From: Mycobacterium sp. 050128
GTDB taxonomy: Bacteria; Actinomycetota; Actinomycetes; Mycobacteriales; Mycobacteriaceae
Assembly (NCBI RefSeq): GCF_036409155.1
Contig: NZ_JAZGLW010000001.1
Location: forward strand, 1,922,001 to 1,986,000
Direction of reading: 5' to 3'
Length of the DNA: 64,000 nt
In this document: positions 42,209-51,373 of the stretch, in pieces
Layout: every line of letters begins with the position of its first letter
Numbering within the stretch: the first letter of the stretch is position 1
Translations under genes and position numbers: made by a program
Notes under the pieces: model-generated
The model's database searches: none
What the model saw: the letters and a program-made list of their open reading frames with translations, nothing else
Told to the model about the DNA's origin: nothing

Positions 42209-42721
42209 ATGATCACGGACATGGATGTCGACCACCCGGAAGACGACCAGCGGTGGGACCGCAATAAGCGCGGTGAGAGTGAAACCGAGCGGCTGGACCG
42301 TAACTGGAACAGCCTGTTACAGGAACTGCGCGTGGTGCAGACCGGCGTGCAGCTGCTCACCGGGTTCCTCCTGACGCTCCCGTTCCAGCAGCGGTTCGAC
42401 GTTCTCGATCAACAGATGCGGAGCGCCTACCTGGTGACGGTGGGATGTTCGGTGGGGGCAACGGTGCTGCTGATCGCCCCGGTCGGTATACACCGGCTGC
42501 TGTTCCGGCGGCATCGCTTGCAGGTGCTGGTGTCGGCCGCGCACCGGTGTGCCTTCGCCGGGCTGGCGCTGCTCGGATTGGCGCTGACCGGGGTAACGGT
42601 CATCATTTTTGACGCCGTGGCCGGAACCGCCGCGGGATGGATTGCGGGAGCGTCTGCACTCGCGTTGTTCACCATCTTTTGGTGGGCGCTACCGCTATCG
42701 CTGCGTACCCGGGGTATGTAG
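42209..42721 (+). CDS. DUF6328-like four-helix membrane protein
   Basis: This 170-aa protein has a charged N-terminus (RGESETERLDRNWNSLLQEL) leading into RVVQTGVQLLTGFLLTLPF, a conserved first helix, and three further hydrophobic helices. Function is unknown. The pattern fits small membrane proteins common in actinobacteria (DUF6328 as I recall). Alternative starts at 42209 and 42221 differ by four residues. Its stop is adjacent to that of the convergent HAD gene. Confidence 0.7.
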   Translation: MITDMDVDHPEDDQRWDRNKRGESETERLDRNWNSLLQELRVVQTGVQLLTGFLLTLPFQQRFDVLDQQMRSAYLVTVGCSVGATVLLIAPVGIHRLLFRRHRLQVLVSAAHRCAFAGLALLGLALTGVTVIIFDAVAGTAAGWIAGASALALFTIFWWALPLSLRTRGM

Positions 42722-43396
42722 TCAGCGGCTGTGCGCGAGCGCCGCGACGCGGGTGGAGTCCACGTGATCGAGAAGGTCCCGCGGGTCGTCGAAGATCGGT
42801 GACGCGCCGGCCGCCCGCAGTTCGGCATCGGAGGTGCCGCCGCTTCGCACGCCGATGCACGGCACTCCAGCCGCCTGGGCGGCGTGGGCATCCCAGACGG
42901 CGTCGCCGACGAACACCGCGTGCTCGGATGTCACCCCGGCCCGGTCCAGCGCCACTTGCACGATGCCCGGCTCGGGTTTGGCGGTGTCGACGTCGCGGGA
43001 CGACGTCGACGCTGAGATCACGTCGTCGCAGTCGAGCACCTTGCGCAGCGTCTCGAGTTCGTCCTCGGGCGCCGAGCTGGCCAGTACTACCTGCAGACCC
43101 AGATCGGCGACGCGGTGCAGCAACTCCCGCGCACCCGGCAGCGGTGTGAGCAGTCCAGATATCTCCCGGTAGTACCGGCTGTGCGCGTCGCTGAGTCGTT
43201 CTTGCACGTCCGCCGGGGCGTCGTCGGACAGGGCGCGCACCAACGTCGAGCCGTCCATGCCGATGCCGCGGTGGATCTTCCACGCCGCGACCGCTAGCTC
43301 TTCGGAGTCGAAGGCACGTTGCCACGCGTAGACGTGCAGATAGTTGGAATCGACCAGGGTTCCGTCCACATCGAACAGGACAGCGGGAGCATTCAT
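42722..43396 (-). CDS. HAD-superfamily phosphatase
   Basis: This 224-aa haloacid-dehalogenase hydrolase has motif I FDVDGTLVDSN near residue 7 (nucleophile and acid Asp), motif II LASSAPEDE near 113, motif III AKPEPGIVQ near 142 and motif IV FVGDAVWDAHAA near 166. The helical cap lies between motifs I and II, as in phosphoglycolate phosphatase-type enzymes. The substrate is unknown. I chose the ATG at 43396; a sigma-F-like -10 element ends 10 bases ahead of it, which implies a leaderless transcript. Confidence 0.88.
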   Translation of the reverse strand: MNAPAVLFDVDGTLVDSNYLHVYAWQRAFDSEELAVAAWKIHRGIGMDGSTLVRALSDDAPADVQERLSDAHSRYYREISGLLTPLPGARELLHRVADLGLQVVLASSAPEDELETLRKVLDCDDVISASTSSRDVDTAKPEPGIVQVALDRAGVTSEHAVFVGDAVWDAHAAQAAGVPCIGVRSGGTSDAELRAAGASPIFDDPRDLLDHVDSTRVAALAHSR

Positions 43397-43405
43397 CGCT
43401 GCGGC

Positions 43406-43431
43406 ATACCCACGTGGCGCTCGCCTGACAC
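43406..43431 (-). promoter_or_regulatory. Possible sigma-F-like promoter of the HAD gene
   Basis: On the minus strand a perfect GGGTAT (43411-43406) is preceded, after 16 bases, by GTGT, a three-of-four match to the SigF -35 GTTT. The ATG lies 10 bases downstream. This is a plausible but unproven promoter. Confidence 0.3.
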
Positions 43432-43570
43432 GGCCGATTACCCGCTTTGGGCTGCGGGCAGGCGCCAACCGAGCTTGTCGGCGCGGCGCATTTTGCGTAC
43501 GAGTGTGAACCAATTGCATCCGCTCGACGTGAATAGTGTTAATCCGCAACACGATTCATGAGGAGTGGGG

Positions 43571-43933
43571 ATGGACTACCCGGACGACCAGGCGCGCACC
43601 ACGCGCCAGCATGCCGGCGAAACGCTCAAAGACACCGCTAACGTCCCCGGCCTGGTCGCGCTCGCCGTTGCGGTGGTGGCCCTGAGCGTCGGCCTGTACG
43701 AATTGGCGCCAGGCGGAACGGCAGCTCGTGGCCGTGGACTCGGGCGCCCCCGCGCCCCCGTTGAGCAGCTAATCGCTCGCTCGGCCGTCCGCACACGCCG
43801 AATTGTCGTTCGTGCAATTTTTCTTATGTTTGCCACAGTGTGGGGCGCCGCAGAACGGGGTACCGGTTGTGCCATGGGGGAGTACATCGGACGTGCGTCA
43901 TCCCGCCACCCTGCAGGAAAGGTATGCCCATGA
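43571..43933 (+). CDS. UsfY-like small membrane protein with atypical C-terminus
   Basis: The 120-aa product opens MDYPDDQARTTRQHAGETL and continues with KDTANVPG and one membrane helix. This pattern resembles the SigF-linked protein UsfY as I remember it (RTTR, AGE, PG and a helix). After about residue 45 it changes to an Arg-rich tail that does not look like a second membrane helix, so the gene may be frameshifted or truncated. I chose the ATG at 43571, after AGGAG at 43561-43565. The stop overlaps the DUF4193 start by four bases (ATGA), which argues that this reading frame is translated. Confidence 0.5.
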   Translation: MDYPDDQARTTRQHAGETLKDTANVPGLVALAVAVVALSVGLYELAPGGTAARGRGLGRPRAPVEQLIARSAVRTRRIVVRAIFLMFATVWGAAERGTGCAMGEYIGRASSRHPAGKVCP

Positions 43934-44229
43934 AGACAGCTAGCGATTACGACGCACGTCGCGTGACCGACGCCGACAGCCAGGAGCCCGAGCTAAGCCA
44001 ACTGGATCCGAGCTTGTCGGGATCGTCCACGGCAGTTGTCGACGAGGACCCCAACGATGTGCATTTCTTCGAGCTACCCGGCGCGGATTTGTCCGGTGAG
44101 GAATTGGCCGTCACGGTTATCCCGCAGCGGTCCGACGAATTCACCTGCACGAGTTGCTTCCTGGTCCAGCACCGACACCGGATGGTCCTGACCAGCTCGG
44201 GGCATCCCGTTTGCACCGACTGTGCCTAG
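43930..44229 (+). CDS. DUF4193 zinc-ribbon-like protein
   Basis: This 99-aa mycobacterial DUF4193 protein has FELPGADLSGEELAVTVIP in the middle, then FTCTSCFLVQHRHRM and a final CTDC. The two CxxC pairs form a likely zinc knuckle. The role is unknown. The start codon was set by the ribosome-site spacing (GGAAAGG about 7 bases ahead of the ATG at 43930) and by the ATGA overlap with the preceding UsfY-like gene. Homologous proteins are present as paralogs throughout the genus. Confidence 0.85.
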   Translation: MKTASDYDARRVTDADSQEPELSQLDPSLSGSSTAVVDEDPNDVHFFELPGADLSGEELAVTVIPQRSDEFTCTSCFLVQHRHRMVLTSSGHPVCTDCA

Positions 44230-44253
44230 TGGGTCGGGAATTACAATGCAAGG

Positions 44254-44634
44254 ATGCACGGCGTTCTAGTTTTTGACGGCAGGTGCGGTGTGTGCACCCG
44301 GGCGGTCAACGCGTTGGTTCGGTGGGATCGGACGGGCATGTTGCGCGTCGAACCCATGCAGACGCCCGGGATGGCCGACCGACTCGGCGTCACCGACGAC
44401 CGAATGCTCGAATCCGCCTGGTGGGTGGACTCGTCCGGCGTGATCTTGAATGGGGCGCACGCAATGAACGCGGCCCTGTCGGTGGCGCTGGGCACCCGCA
44501 TCCCGCTGTGGATCTATCGGATCCCCGGCGTGGCAGCCGTGCAGAACGTCATCTACCACTGGGTTTCGGCGCACCGCTACCGTTTCCGCGGTGCGACGCC
44601 GCTGTGCGAGGCCGAGCCCGAGCGTTGCGAATAG
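44254..44634 (+). CDS. DCC-family thiol oxidoreductase
   Basis: This 126-aa protein of the DCC (DUF393) family has the defining DxxCxxC as VFDGRCGVCTRAV at residues 7-19. The remainder has the expected WVDSSG strand and the GAHAMNAAL helix. Members are thioredoxin-like disulfide oxidoreductases. It lies 24 bases after the DUF4193 gene on the same strand and may share its transcript. Confidence 0.88.
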   Translation: MHGVLVFDGRCGVCTRAVNALVRWDRTGMLRVEPMQTPGMADRLGVTDDRMLESAWWVDSSGVILNGAHAMNAALSVALGTRIPLWIYRIPGVAAVQNVIYHWVSAHRYRFRGATPLCEAEPERCE

Positions 44635-44708
44635 TATTCATCGCCGGGTCGGCGTCGGCGTGAAATGCATTCTGTGCGTTATCTTTTCGATCGGACATGG
44701 CGCGTAAG

Positions 44709-45275
44709 CTAACTCTGCGCCCACTCGCGACCGCAGTCGCGGCACTGCCGAATGACGATCGACCATTCCGGCTCACCCTCGACGGGCTGGCGAACCAGAT
44801 GGGTGGACTGGTCGCCACAGCCGGGGCAGGCGCAGGCCGCGAGGTACGGCTCGACGGGCTGCGCGTTCATCAGATGCAGGTTCTCCGCCCGCGAGAACGG
44901 CACGATGGCCAGCCGCTGCGGGCGGGGGCCGGCTTTCGGGGTGTCGAACCACAAGAGGCCACACACCACCATGGTCACGGCACCGAAGATCGCCACGATA
45001 ACCAGCGGGATATTCCATGGCCAATTCGGCGGGATCGGCGTGAGCGCGAGAAACAGCATCACGGCGGAGACCAGAAAGCTGATGATCGTGCCCGGTTTGG
45101 CGAATCGGTAGCCGCCAACCTGCAGCGCCTCCCAGACGTCGAGCTCCTGCTGCCGTTGGGCGATCTCTAAAAGAGTTGGGTGATAAGGAAATTCGCCTCT
45201 CGGCCCAGAGGTGGGCAGGTCGGTCCGGCGCGGACTCGTCTCGCGCAGCTCGGGGATCGGCCTGACTGCCGCCAT
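44709..45275 (-). CDS. Two-helix membrane protein with C-terminal zinc ribbon
   Basis: This 188-aa protein has two adjacent membrane helices (IISFLVSAVMLFLALTPIP and IPLVIVAIFGAVTMVVCGLL). A cytosolic tail with CACPGCGDQ and CRDCGREW follows, a four-Cys zinc ribbon. I chose the ATG at 45275 (MAAVRPIPEL); an in-frame ATG at 45344 would add 23 residues. Function is unknown and no domain family is recognised. Confidence 0.7.
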   Translation of the reverse strand: MAAVRPIPELRETSPRRTDLPTSGPRGEFPYHPTLLEIAQRQQELDVWEALQVGGYRFAKPGTIISFLVSAVMLFLALTPIPPNWPWNIPLVIVAIFGAVTMVVCGLLWFDTPKAGPRPQRLAIVPFSRAENLHLMNAQPVEPYLAACACPGCGDQSTHLVRQPVEGEPEWSIVIRQCRDCGREWAQS

Positions 45276-45729
45276 GCGCGCCAGTTTAATGCCGGGTTCC
45301 CGCCTCGGCGAGGCGACGATTGCCGCCTGGGTCGGCGGCCACATGTGAGCGAGCCGATCGTGGCTCACCGGTGCTAGCCGGGCCGATGGACGCCGCGACG
45401 GCCCCCGAACGCGCGGAGCAAATGCCGGAAAATCTCGGCACGGACGGCGGGAAACGTTTCGGCAAGAAACCAATAACTGATACAGGCCGTATTCCAATGA
45501 TTTCTCAGCGATGGCTCAGCGATGAATCTGTAGCCTCGGGCGCTGTGAGCAACACCGGGTAGTGCTGCTCGTTGACAACGTTTTTCGCTCGCCGTGCGGC
45601 CGGATCGATTTGCGACGATCCGTTCGGCGACCGGCCGGAAGACCCGTGTGAAGCAGCCGCCGACGCGGCGGTAGCCACACGCCACGACGCGTAGTACGGA
45701 GAACGCCGATGAAACCCAAGGGGGGAGCC
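45276..45729. other. Intergenic region upstream of the PPE pair
   Basis: These 454 bases separate the divergent zinc-ribbon membrane protein and the first PPE gene. No gene is convincing. The region is AT-richer around 45460-45600 and contains the CTCAGCG direct repeat at 45504-45524. A GGGGGGAG ribosome site precedes the PPE ATG at 45730. Confidence 0.45.
45504..45524 (+). repeat. 11-bp direct repeat CTCAGCGATGG/CTCAGCGATG, candidate OmpR-type operator
   Basis: Two head-to-tail copies of CTCAGCGATG are spaced exactly 11 bases, about one helical turn. This is the layout bound by dimers of OmpR/PhoB-type regulators. It lies 206 bases upstream of the PPE start. The same core with the same spacing occurs at 49202-49219 and 52663-52680, and in degenerate form at 49143-49160. 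Confidence 0.5.
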
Positions 45730-46926
45730 ATGCTGGATTTTGCGGCGTTACCGCCGGAAATCAATTCGGCCAGAATGTATTCCGGCCCCGGTCCGGGGCC
45801 ATTGCTGTCAGCTGGTGCCACCTGGTACGAGCTGGCAGCCGAAATACGCTTTACGGCAAAAGCTTACGGTTCAGTGATCGGGGAACTGATCAGCTCAGGC
45901 TGGCACGGTCCGTCATCGACGTCGATGTTGGCCGCGGCTGCGCCCTATATTGCGTGGCTCAACACTACTGCGGTGCAGGCCGAGCTTACCGGCATGCACG
46001 CCAACGCCGCTGCGGCGGCTTTCGAGGCGGCGTTCGCGATGACCGTGCCTCCGCCGGTCGTGGCGGCCAACCGCGCCCTGCTGACAAACCTGTTGGCTAC
46101 TAACGTCTTCGGTCAAAACACAGCGGCGATCGCGGCAACCGAAGCCCAGTATGCCGAAATGTGGGCCCAGGATGCCGCAGCGATGAATGGCTACGCCATG
46201 GCGTCGAACGCGATACAGCTGACGCCGTTCACCTCGCCGCAAACGAATACCGCTCCCGACGCGGTGGCCGGACAAAACGAGGCCGTCTCCCGGGCGGTGA
46301 ACACCGCGCCCGGGAATGCGAGTTCGTTGGTGTCGGCCAATAGCCTCGCAGCGGATGACGCGAATGCTCTTGCTGCCGCGGCACCCCAAGGAACTTTGCC
46401 TGATTACCTGACGGGTCTGTTGGACGGGTCGAACAACAGCGCGCTGGGAAGCTTTCTGGGGAGCACCTTTTTCAGCAACTCGGTCGTCACCGGTTCCCTT
46501 GGCGGCGGTCCGTTCAACCCGCAGACCATCCTGGCATCGGCGGTGGGTGTGGGTGCTATGGGATCAAGCGCCACCATAATGTCGGGTCTGGATGAGTTCG
46601 GCTTCGGCGCGGAGGGCGCCGGGACTGCCGCGCTGGCATCGAGCACCGTCTCGTTGGGCGGCTGGTCCGGCGCATCGGCCGGGGTAGCCAATGCGCATCT
46701 GGTGGGGTCGATTTCGGTGCCACAGGGCTGGGTCTCCGCGGCCAACATCACTCCCGCTCAAGCGGCGGCGCCGGTCACCGGGCTCAGTGGCATCGGTTCA
46801 TCCGCGGCGGGCGGCCCGGGCGGTGTCGCAGGGCAGCTGGGTGGTAACGGCCGCAGGTTACGCCGTTCCATCCCTCGATACGGAATTCGCCCCGTCGTCA
46901 TCCCGCGTCCGCCGGCCGCCGGTTAA
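45730..46926 (+). CDS. PPE family protein, SVP subgroup
   Basis: This 398-aa protein has a PPE domain starting [19 protein letters not shown], the WxG turn SGWHGPSS near residue 57 and [19 protein letters not shown] near 139. The SVP subgroup motif GSISVPQGW is near residue 330. It is predicted to be exported by an ESX secretion system. I chose the ATG at 45730, after a strong GGGGGGAG site, rather than one seven codons earlier. It is the first of two tandem PPE genes 20 bases apart, with no PE partner nearby. Confidence 0.94.
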   Translation: MLDFAALPPEINSARMYSGPGPGPLLSAGATWYELAAEIRFTAKAYGSVIGELISSGWHGPSSTSMLAAAAPYIAWLNTTAVQAELTGMHANAAAAAFEAAFAMTVPPPVVAANRALLTNLLATNVFGQNTAAIAATEAQYAEMWAQDAAAMNGYAMASNAIQLTPFTSPQTNTAPDAVAGQNEAVSRAVNTAPGNASSLVSANSLAADDANALAAAAPQGTLPDYLTGLLDGSNNSALGSFLGSTFFSNSVVTGSLGGGPFNPQTILASAVGVGAMGSSATIMSGLDEFGFGAEGAGTAALASSTVSLGGWSGASAGVANAHLVGSISVPQGWVSAANITPAQAAAPVTGLSGIGSSAAGGPGGVAGQLGGNGRRLRRSIPRYGIRPVVIPRPPAAG

Positions 46927-46946
46927 GCGACTTCAGGAGAAATGCC

Positions 46947-48146
46947 ATGCTGAATTTTGGGGCGTTGCCGCCGGAAGTCAACTCGGCGAAGATGTACGCG
47001 GGTCCCGGGGCGGGATCGATGCTGGCGGCCGCGGCCGCATGGAATGCCATGGCCGCTGAATTACATTCGGCGGCAATCAGTTACGATGCGGTCATCAGCT
47101 CACTGGTGAGTGAGGGGTGGCTGGGCCCGGCTTCGGCGAAGATGGCGGCGGCCGTTCAACCATATATCGAATGGCTGGAGACTGCCGCCGTGGCGGCCGA
47201 GCGAGCCGGCGCGCAGGCCAACGCGGCGGCCGCCGCATATGAGACGGCTTTTGCCGCGACGGTGCCTCCGGCCGTCGTCGCGGCCAACCGCACGTTGCAA
47301 GCAAACCTGGTGGCAAGCAACATCTTCGGCCAAAACACCGGGGTGATCGCGGCCACCGAGGCTCAGTACGGCGAGATGTGGGCACAAGATGCCGCGGCGA
47401 TGAGCAGCTATACCAGCGCGTCGCGCGCGGCCAGCGAGATGACGCCGTTCAGCCAGCCGCAGTCCGACGCCACCGCGGGCGCAACGGCTCAGCAGGCCGA
47501 GGCGGTCAACAACGCCCTGGCGGCCCCGGCCGTCACTCAGGCGTCCAGTATCTGGGATTGGCTTGGCCTTTCGCCGAATTCGAATACGTCCACTGATGGC
47601 CTTGCCGGCATCATGAACTTCTTCAGCAACTCCAACCAGAACCTGATCGGGGCTTTCCTGAACAATGCCTCGGTCTCGGGCCTGTCTAACGCCTTCACCA
47701 CCAACGGGATCCTGAACCCGACGTCATTTATCGATTCGATGGTGACGATCAACGGCCTGGGCGCGGTCGGCGCAACCACGTCGGGGCTGGGGGATTTGGC
47801 CGCCGGCCTTGGTGGCGCCGCTGCTGTGTCATCAACGACGAGCCTGCCCGGCGCGGCAGCATCGGCCGCCCTAGGCGAGGCCCGCCTGGTGGGAGCCCTG
47901 TCGGCCCCGCCGAGTTGGGCCGGCGCCGGGGCGACGGTCAGCACTGTTGCCACGACAACTCGGATCGGGGCAGGCGCCTACCACGGCTTCGGCGCCGCGA
48001 CCCCAATGGTGATGGAAGAGGTTGGGGCAGTGGGAATGCCGGGCGTGCCCCTGGCCGGCATTCCCGGTCCACACGAAGACGAATTCGCCGACCCCAGCTA
48101 CGGGTTCCGGCCCCGGGTCATCGGGCGCTCACCGGCCGCTGGTTAG
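46947..48146 (+). CDS. PPE family protein, second of tandem pair
   Basis: This 399-aa protein has a PPE domain starting [27 protein letters not shown] near residue 56 and [19 protein letters not shown] near 139. The C-terminal motif [12 protein letters not shown] is a variant of GxxSVPxxW. An acidic, proline-containing tail ([13 protein letters not shown]) ends it. It follows the first PPE gene by 20 bases with AGGAG ahead of the ATG, so the two are cotranscribed. The two proteins share the N-terminal domain but differ in the middle, consistent with an old duplication. Confidence 0.94.
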   Translation: MLNFGALPPEVNSAKMYAGPGAGSMLAAAAAWNAMAAELHSAAISYDAVISSLVSEGWLGPASAKMAAAVQPYIEWLETAAVAAERAGAQANAAAAAYETAFAATVPPAVVAANRTLQANLVASNIFGQNTGVIAATEAQYGEMWAQDAAAMSSYTSASRAASEMTPFSQPQSDATAGATAQQAEAVNNALAAPAVTQASSIWDWLGLSPNSNTSTDGLAGIMNFFSNSNQNLIGAFLNNASVSGLSNAFTTNGILNPTSFIDSMVTINGLGAVGATTSGLGDLAAGLGGAAAVSSTTSLPGAAASAALGEARLVGALSAPPSWAGAGATVSTVATTTRIGAGAYHGFGAATPMVMEEVGAVGMPGVPLAGIPGPHEDEFADPSYGFRPRVIGRSPAAG

Positions 48147-48247
48147 CGGACAGATGAAAGCCGTGCCGAGCCCGGACCACCGCCGCCGCCAGCGCTTACT
48201 GCCCCGAACTTCTCGATGCCGGCGGCGGCAGGAACTATTAAGGCCGG

Positions 48248-49087
48248 TCAGCTGGCACCTGGACCGGCATCGCGCGAGGCATCGTCGACCACGTCGGGTT
48301 CCGACTTCGTCGCCTCGGTGTCCAGATCGGAGCCGGGATGCCGGCCCGGCCGTTGCGGCAACACGATCAGCAAAACGATGATGACGCCCGCGAGCACCGC
48401 CGAGGCGAGCGGGCGGCTCAGGTCCAGGCCGCCGTGATCGACGGGCTTGTCGAGGAAATCGCCGATGGTCGCGCCAAGGGGTCGGGTCAGGATGAAAGCC
48501 AGCCAGAACAGGGTGACCCGCGAAATGCTCGTCCAGAAATAGAGACCCGCGACCACCAGCAACGCGACGCCGAACACCAGCGCACCGCCCTCGTACCCGA
48601 GCCCCCCGTCGTCGGCGAGCCAATCGCCGAGTGCGGTGCCCAGGGTCTGCGAAAAGGTGATGGTGGCCCAGTAGAAGGCTTCGACTTTCGGCGTCGAGAC
48701 GGTATTCACCGAGACCGTCCCCTGTGACCAATGCCAGAGCCCGAGGGTGGCCAACAGCAAGAACAGCAGCAGGAGCGAGCCGCCCGCGTAGCCGATCCCG
48801 AGCGAGCGGTCGGCGAAGTCGGCCAGCACGGTGCCGAAGGTCGTCGAGGCGACGATCGTCAGCCAGTAGAGGACGGCATGGAAGCGCTTGGCCAAAATCT
48901 GCGCGACGACCAGGGCGATCAGGGCACCGCCGAACAGGGCCACCCCCGCCAGATATCCCCAATCCAGCGTCATCGTGACGGTGTCGCCGCCCGTCTCGCC
49001 CAGCGTCGTCGCCAGCACCTTGATGACCCAAAAACCGAGGGTCACCGCCGGTACCTTGCTCAACGCCTGCTTCGTCATGTCACTCAT
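48248..49087 (-). CDS. COG4705 multi-pass membrane protein, first copy
   Basis: This 279-aa protein has about eight membrane helices arranged as repeats. Each repeat carries a motif of the type FWVIKVLATTLGETGGD or FYWATITFSQTLGTALGDWL; FWLAFILTRPLGATIGDFL is the third. The repeated acidic residue in (G/A)xxxxD within helices is characteristic of COG4705. Function is unknown. It lies divergent from the OmpR-type regulator gene, and a paralog (51374-52639) lies on the far side of the kinase, so the pair brackets the two-component system. Confidence 0.82.
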   Translation of the reverse strand: MSDMTKQALSKVPAVTLGFWVIKVLATTLGETGGDTVTMTLDWGYLAGVALFGGALIALVVAQILAKRFHAVLYWLTIVASTTFGTVLADFADRSLGIGYAGGSLLLLFLLLATLGLWHWSQGTVSVNTVSTPKVEAFYWATITFSQTLGTALGDWLADDGGLGYEGGALVFGVALLVVAGLYFWTSISRVTLFWLAFILTRPLGATIGDFLDKPVDHGGLDLSRPLASAVLAGVIIVLLIVLPQRPGRHPGSDLDTEATKSEPDVVDDASRDAGPGAS

Positions 49088-49142
49088 GGATGATCACCTG
49101 TCGATTGCGGGCCGCGTAGTTATCCCTATCGTTGCCGAGCCG

Positions 49143-49160
49143 AGTTGAGAAGACGCTGAG
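49143..49160 (-). repeat. Degenerate CTCAGCG-type direct repeat upstream of the first COG4705 gene
   Basis: On the minus strand CTCAGCG, then four bases, then CTCAACT keep the 11-base spacing. The site is 56-73 bases upstream of the COG4705 ATG, in the shared region with the regulator gene. Confidence 0.4.
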
Positions 49161-49201
49161 ATACCTTATGGGTCAGCTGTGTGCATGACGATGTGAACCT
49201 C

Positions 49202-49219
49202 TTAAGTGATTTCTCAGCG
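49202..49219 (+). repeat. CTCAGCG-type direct repeat upstream of the OmpR-family regulator gene
   Basis: TTAAGTG (49202-49208), ATTT and CTCAGCG (49213-49219) form an imperfect 11-base-spaced direct repeat. It lies 72 bases ahead of the regulator start, where an autoregulatory site would be expected. Confidence 0.45.
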
Positions 49220-49290
49220 TTCTCGTGCCACCGTGGTCAAGTGGGCTTGCCGCGGGATCCGCGATGCCACGATGAGAAGGGGCTGGGCGG

Positions 49291-49995
49291 GTGAAGGTGC
49301 TGGTCGTCGAGGACGAACCGCGGCTGGCGGCGACGCTGACGATGGGCTTGCGTGCCGAGGGATGCGTGGTCACCACTGCCGACAACGGTAACGACGGGTT
49401 GTGGGAGGCCACCGAGCACCGTTTCGACGCGATCATTTTGGACATAATGCTGCCCGGGATCAGCGGCTACGAGGTGGTGCGCCGTATGCGCGCGGCTCAG
49501 GTGTGGACACCGGTGTTGATGCTGTCGGCCAAAGACGGCGACTACGAGCAGGCGGACGCGTTCGACCTGGGCGCCGATGACTATCTGACCAAACCCTTTT
49601 CATTCATCGTGCTGGTCGCGCGGCTGCGGGCGCTGGTTCGCCGAGGCGCCCCGCACCGACCGGTCGTGTTGACCGCGGGCACTCTGTCGTTGGATCCGGC
49701 GCGCCGCGTCGTGCGCCGCAACGGCGACACGATCGCGTTGACACCGCGCGAGTACGGGCTGCTGCACTACCTGATGCGCAACAAGGGCACGGTGGTCAGT
49801 AAGACCGACATCCTGCACAACGTCTGGGATCCGCACTTCTCCGGCGACGACAACCTCGTCGAGGTCTATGTCTTCTATGTGCGGCGCAAGATCGATTTGC
49901 CGTTTGGCACCAACACAATTGCGACGGTGCGTGGGGTCGGCTACCGGTTGGAGGCCGGGGAGGACGCCGGCGTCGCGGCGTCCAGCGGGAGCTGA
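49291..49995 (+). CDS. OmpR/PhoB-family response regulator
   Basis: This 234-aa protein has a receiver with VVEDEPRLA (acidic pocket), IILDIMLPGISGYEVV (phospho-Asp51) and LTKPFSF (Lys near 106). A C-terminal winged helix follows: LTPREYGLLHYLMRNKGTVV near 150 and VEVYVFYVRRKID near 190, ending in TVRGVGYRLEAGE. It starts with a GTG after a purine-rich stretch. The likely partner is the kinase on the opposite strand, whose 3' end overlaps this gene by 55 bases. CTCAGCG direct repeats occur upstream of this gene and of the flanking membrane-protein genes. Confidence 0.93.
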   Translation: MKVLVVEDEPRLAATLTMGLRAEGCVVTTADNGNDGLWEATEHRFDAIILDIMLPGISGYEVVRRMRAAQVWTPVLMLSAKDGDYEQADAFDLGADDYLTKPFSFIVLVARLRALVRRGAPHRPVVLTAGTLSLDPARRVVRRNGDTIALTPREYGLLHYLMRNKGTVVSKTDILHNVWDPHFSGDDNLVEVYVFYVRRKIDLPFGTNTIATVRGVGYRLEAGEDAGVAASSGS

Positions 49996-51359
49996 ACGAC
50001 CACCGCGGTGCCGCCACCCGAGCGGTCGTCGATATGCACGCTACCGCCGTGTGCGGCAACGATTTCGAACACGATGGCCAGTCCCAGTCCGGTGCCGCCG
50101 CCGCTGCGAGAGCGGTCGGTGTCCAGGCGCACGAACCGCTCGAACACCCGTAGCCGGTCGGCGGGCGCGATCCCGGGGCCGTCGTCGGCCACGGTTAGGC
50201 AAACTTGACCGTCTTCGGGCCGCACCGTCACCTCGACCCGCGACGTCGCGTGCCGCGCCGCGTTGTCGAGCAGGTTACGCAGCACACGCGCCAGCGCGCT
50301 CGCGTCACCGACCAGCCGCGTCGGAGTGAGTTCGGCGTGTACGTCCAGCGTCGTCTCGCGCCGCAGCCGGGTGACCTCGGTGACGGCCAGGTCGTCGAGG
50401 TCGGTGTCGGTGCGGCGCAGCGCCAGCCCGCGTTCGTCGGCTCGGGCCAGCAGTAGCAGGTCCTCCACCAGCGCCTGCATTCGACGCGCTTCCGGTAGCA
50501 ACGTGTCGGCGGCGAGCCGAACGTCGAGAAGCTCGGGGTGGGCGACGCCGACCTCGAGTGCCGAGATCACGGTGGACAGCGGGCTGCGCAGTTCATGGGA
50601 GGCGTCGGCGATGAACCGGCGTTGGGTGGTTTGGCTGGATTCGAGGCGCGACAACATCTGGTTCATTGTGGTTGCCAGCGTGTAGATCTCGTCACGTTGC
50701 GGTGGCACCGGCACCCGCTCGGCGAGATCGGAGGCACTGATGTCGGCGACCCGCGAGCGAATCGCTTCCACCGAACGCAGTGACCGCCGCACCAGAAGGT
50801 AGGTGGCCACGCCCGCCGCCGCGACCACCAACGGCGCGGCCGCGGCCAGGCCGATAGCCACCGTGGAGACGGTGGCTTCCACGTCGTCGGTGCCGGCCCC
50901 GACGAGTACGACGTAATGTCCCGTCGGTGTGTCGAGTGACTGCGCGGCCACCCGGACGTCGTGCATTCGCACTGCGGCGCCGGTGATTCCGATTTGTGGG
51001 GTACTTCCGACCGTGTTGAGCGCCACCATCGGCGGCTCGGGTGTGGAGCTCGACGAGGCCACCGAATGCCCTGCACCGTCGATAATTTGGACGGCGACGA
51101 TGCGTTGGTCGGTGGCCAAAAGGGGCGGATCGATGTCGGGGGTGGTTTCCGACTGCAGCGTTCTGGCGATGTCGCGCAGCCGACTCCGCGCCGCGTCGTC
51201 AGCGGCCGAAATCAGCGCGAAGTGCAACACCAACAGCAGGACGGCACCGGCCATGATGAGCGCCACCAGGATGACCGTCGCCGACACCAACGCCGAGCGC
51301 GCCGAGATGCTCCACGCTCGTGGGTGCAGCAGCGTCGGCGTCCGGCCTGAATGTGCCAT
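49941..51359 (-). CDS. Membrane sensor histidine kinase
   Basis: This 472-aa kinase has helix 1 at about residues 23-52 and helix 2 at about 165-190, enclosing an extracytoplasmic domain of about 110 residues. A HAMP linker follows (RRSLRSVEAIRSRVADIS), then HisKA with FIADASHELRSPLS (His255) and HATPase_c (N box LRNLLDNAARHA, G1 DDGPGIA, G2 GGTGLGLAIV). I chose the ATG at 51359. It lies tail-to-tail with the OmpR-type regulator and shares 55 bases with it, and it is 14 bases downstream of the second COG4705 gene on the same strand. Confidence 0.92.
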   Translation of the reverse strand: MAHSGRTPTLLHPRAWSISARSALVSATVILVALIMAGAVLLLVLHFALISAADDAARSRLRDIARTLQSETTPDIDPPLLATDQRIVAVQIIDGAGHSVASSSSTPEPPMVALNTVGSTPQIGITGAAVRMHDVRVAAQSLDTPTGHYVVLVGAGTDDVEATVSTVAIGLAAAAPLVVAAAGVATYLLVRRSLRSVEAIRSRVADISASDLAERVPVPPQRDEIYTLATTMNQMLSRLESSQTTQRRFIADASHELRSPLSTVISALEVGVAHPELLDVRLAADTLLPEARRMQALVEDLLLLARADERGLALRRTDTDLDDLAVTEVTRLRRETTLDVHAELTPTRLVGDASALARVLRNLLDNAARHATSRVEVTVRPEDGQVCLTVADDGPGIAPADRLRVFERFVRLDTDRSRSGGGTGLGLAIVFEIVAAHGGSVHIDDRSGGGTAVVVQLPLDAATPASSPASNR

Positions 51360-51373
51360 CAGCACGGACCGTA

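Noticed and set aside
48147..48247. GC-rich inverted repeat between the second PPE gene and the first COG4705 gene as a terminator
   Set aside because: The CCGCCGCC/GGCGGCGG arms are simple-sequence and about 30 bases apart with no T run, so I could not support a terminator.
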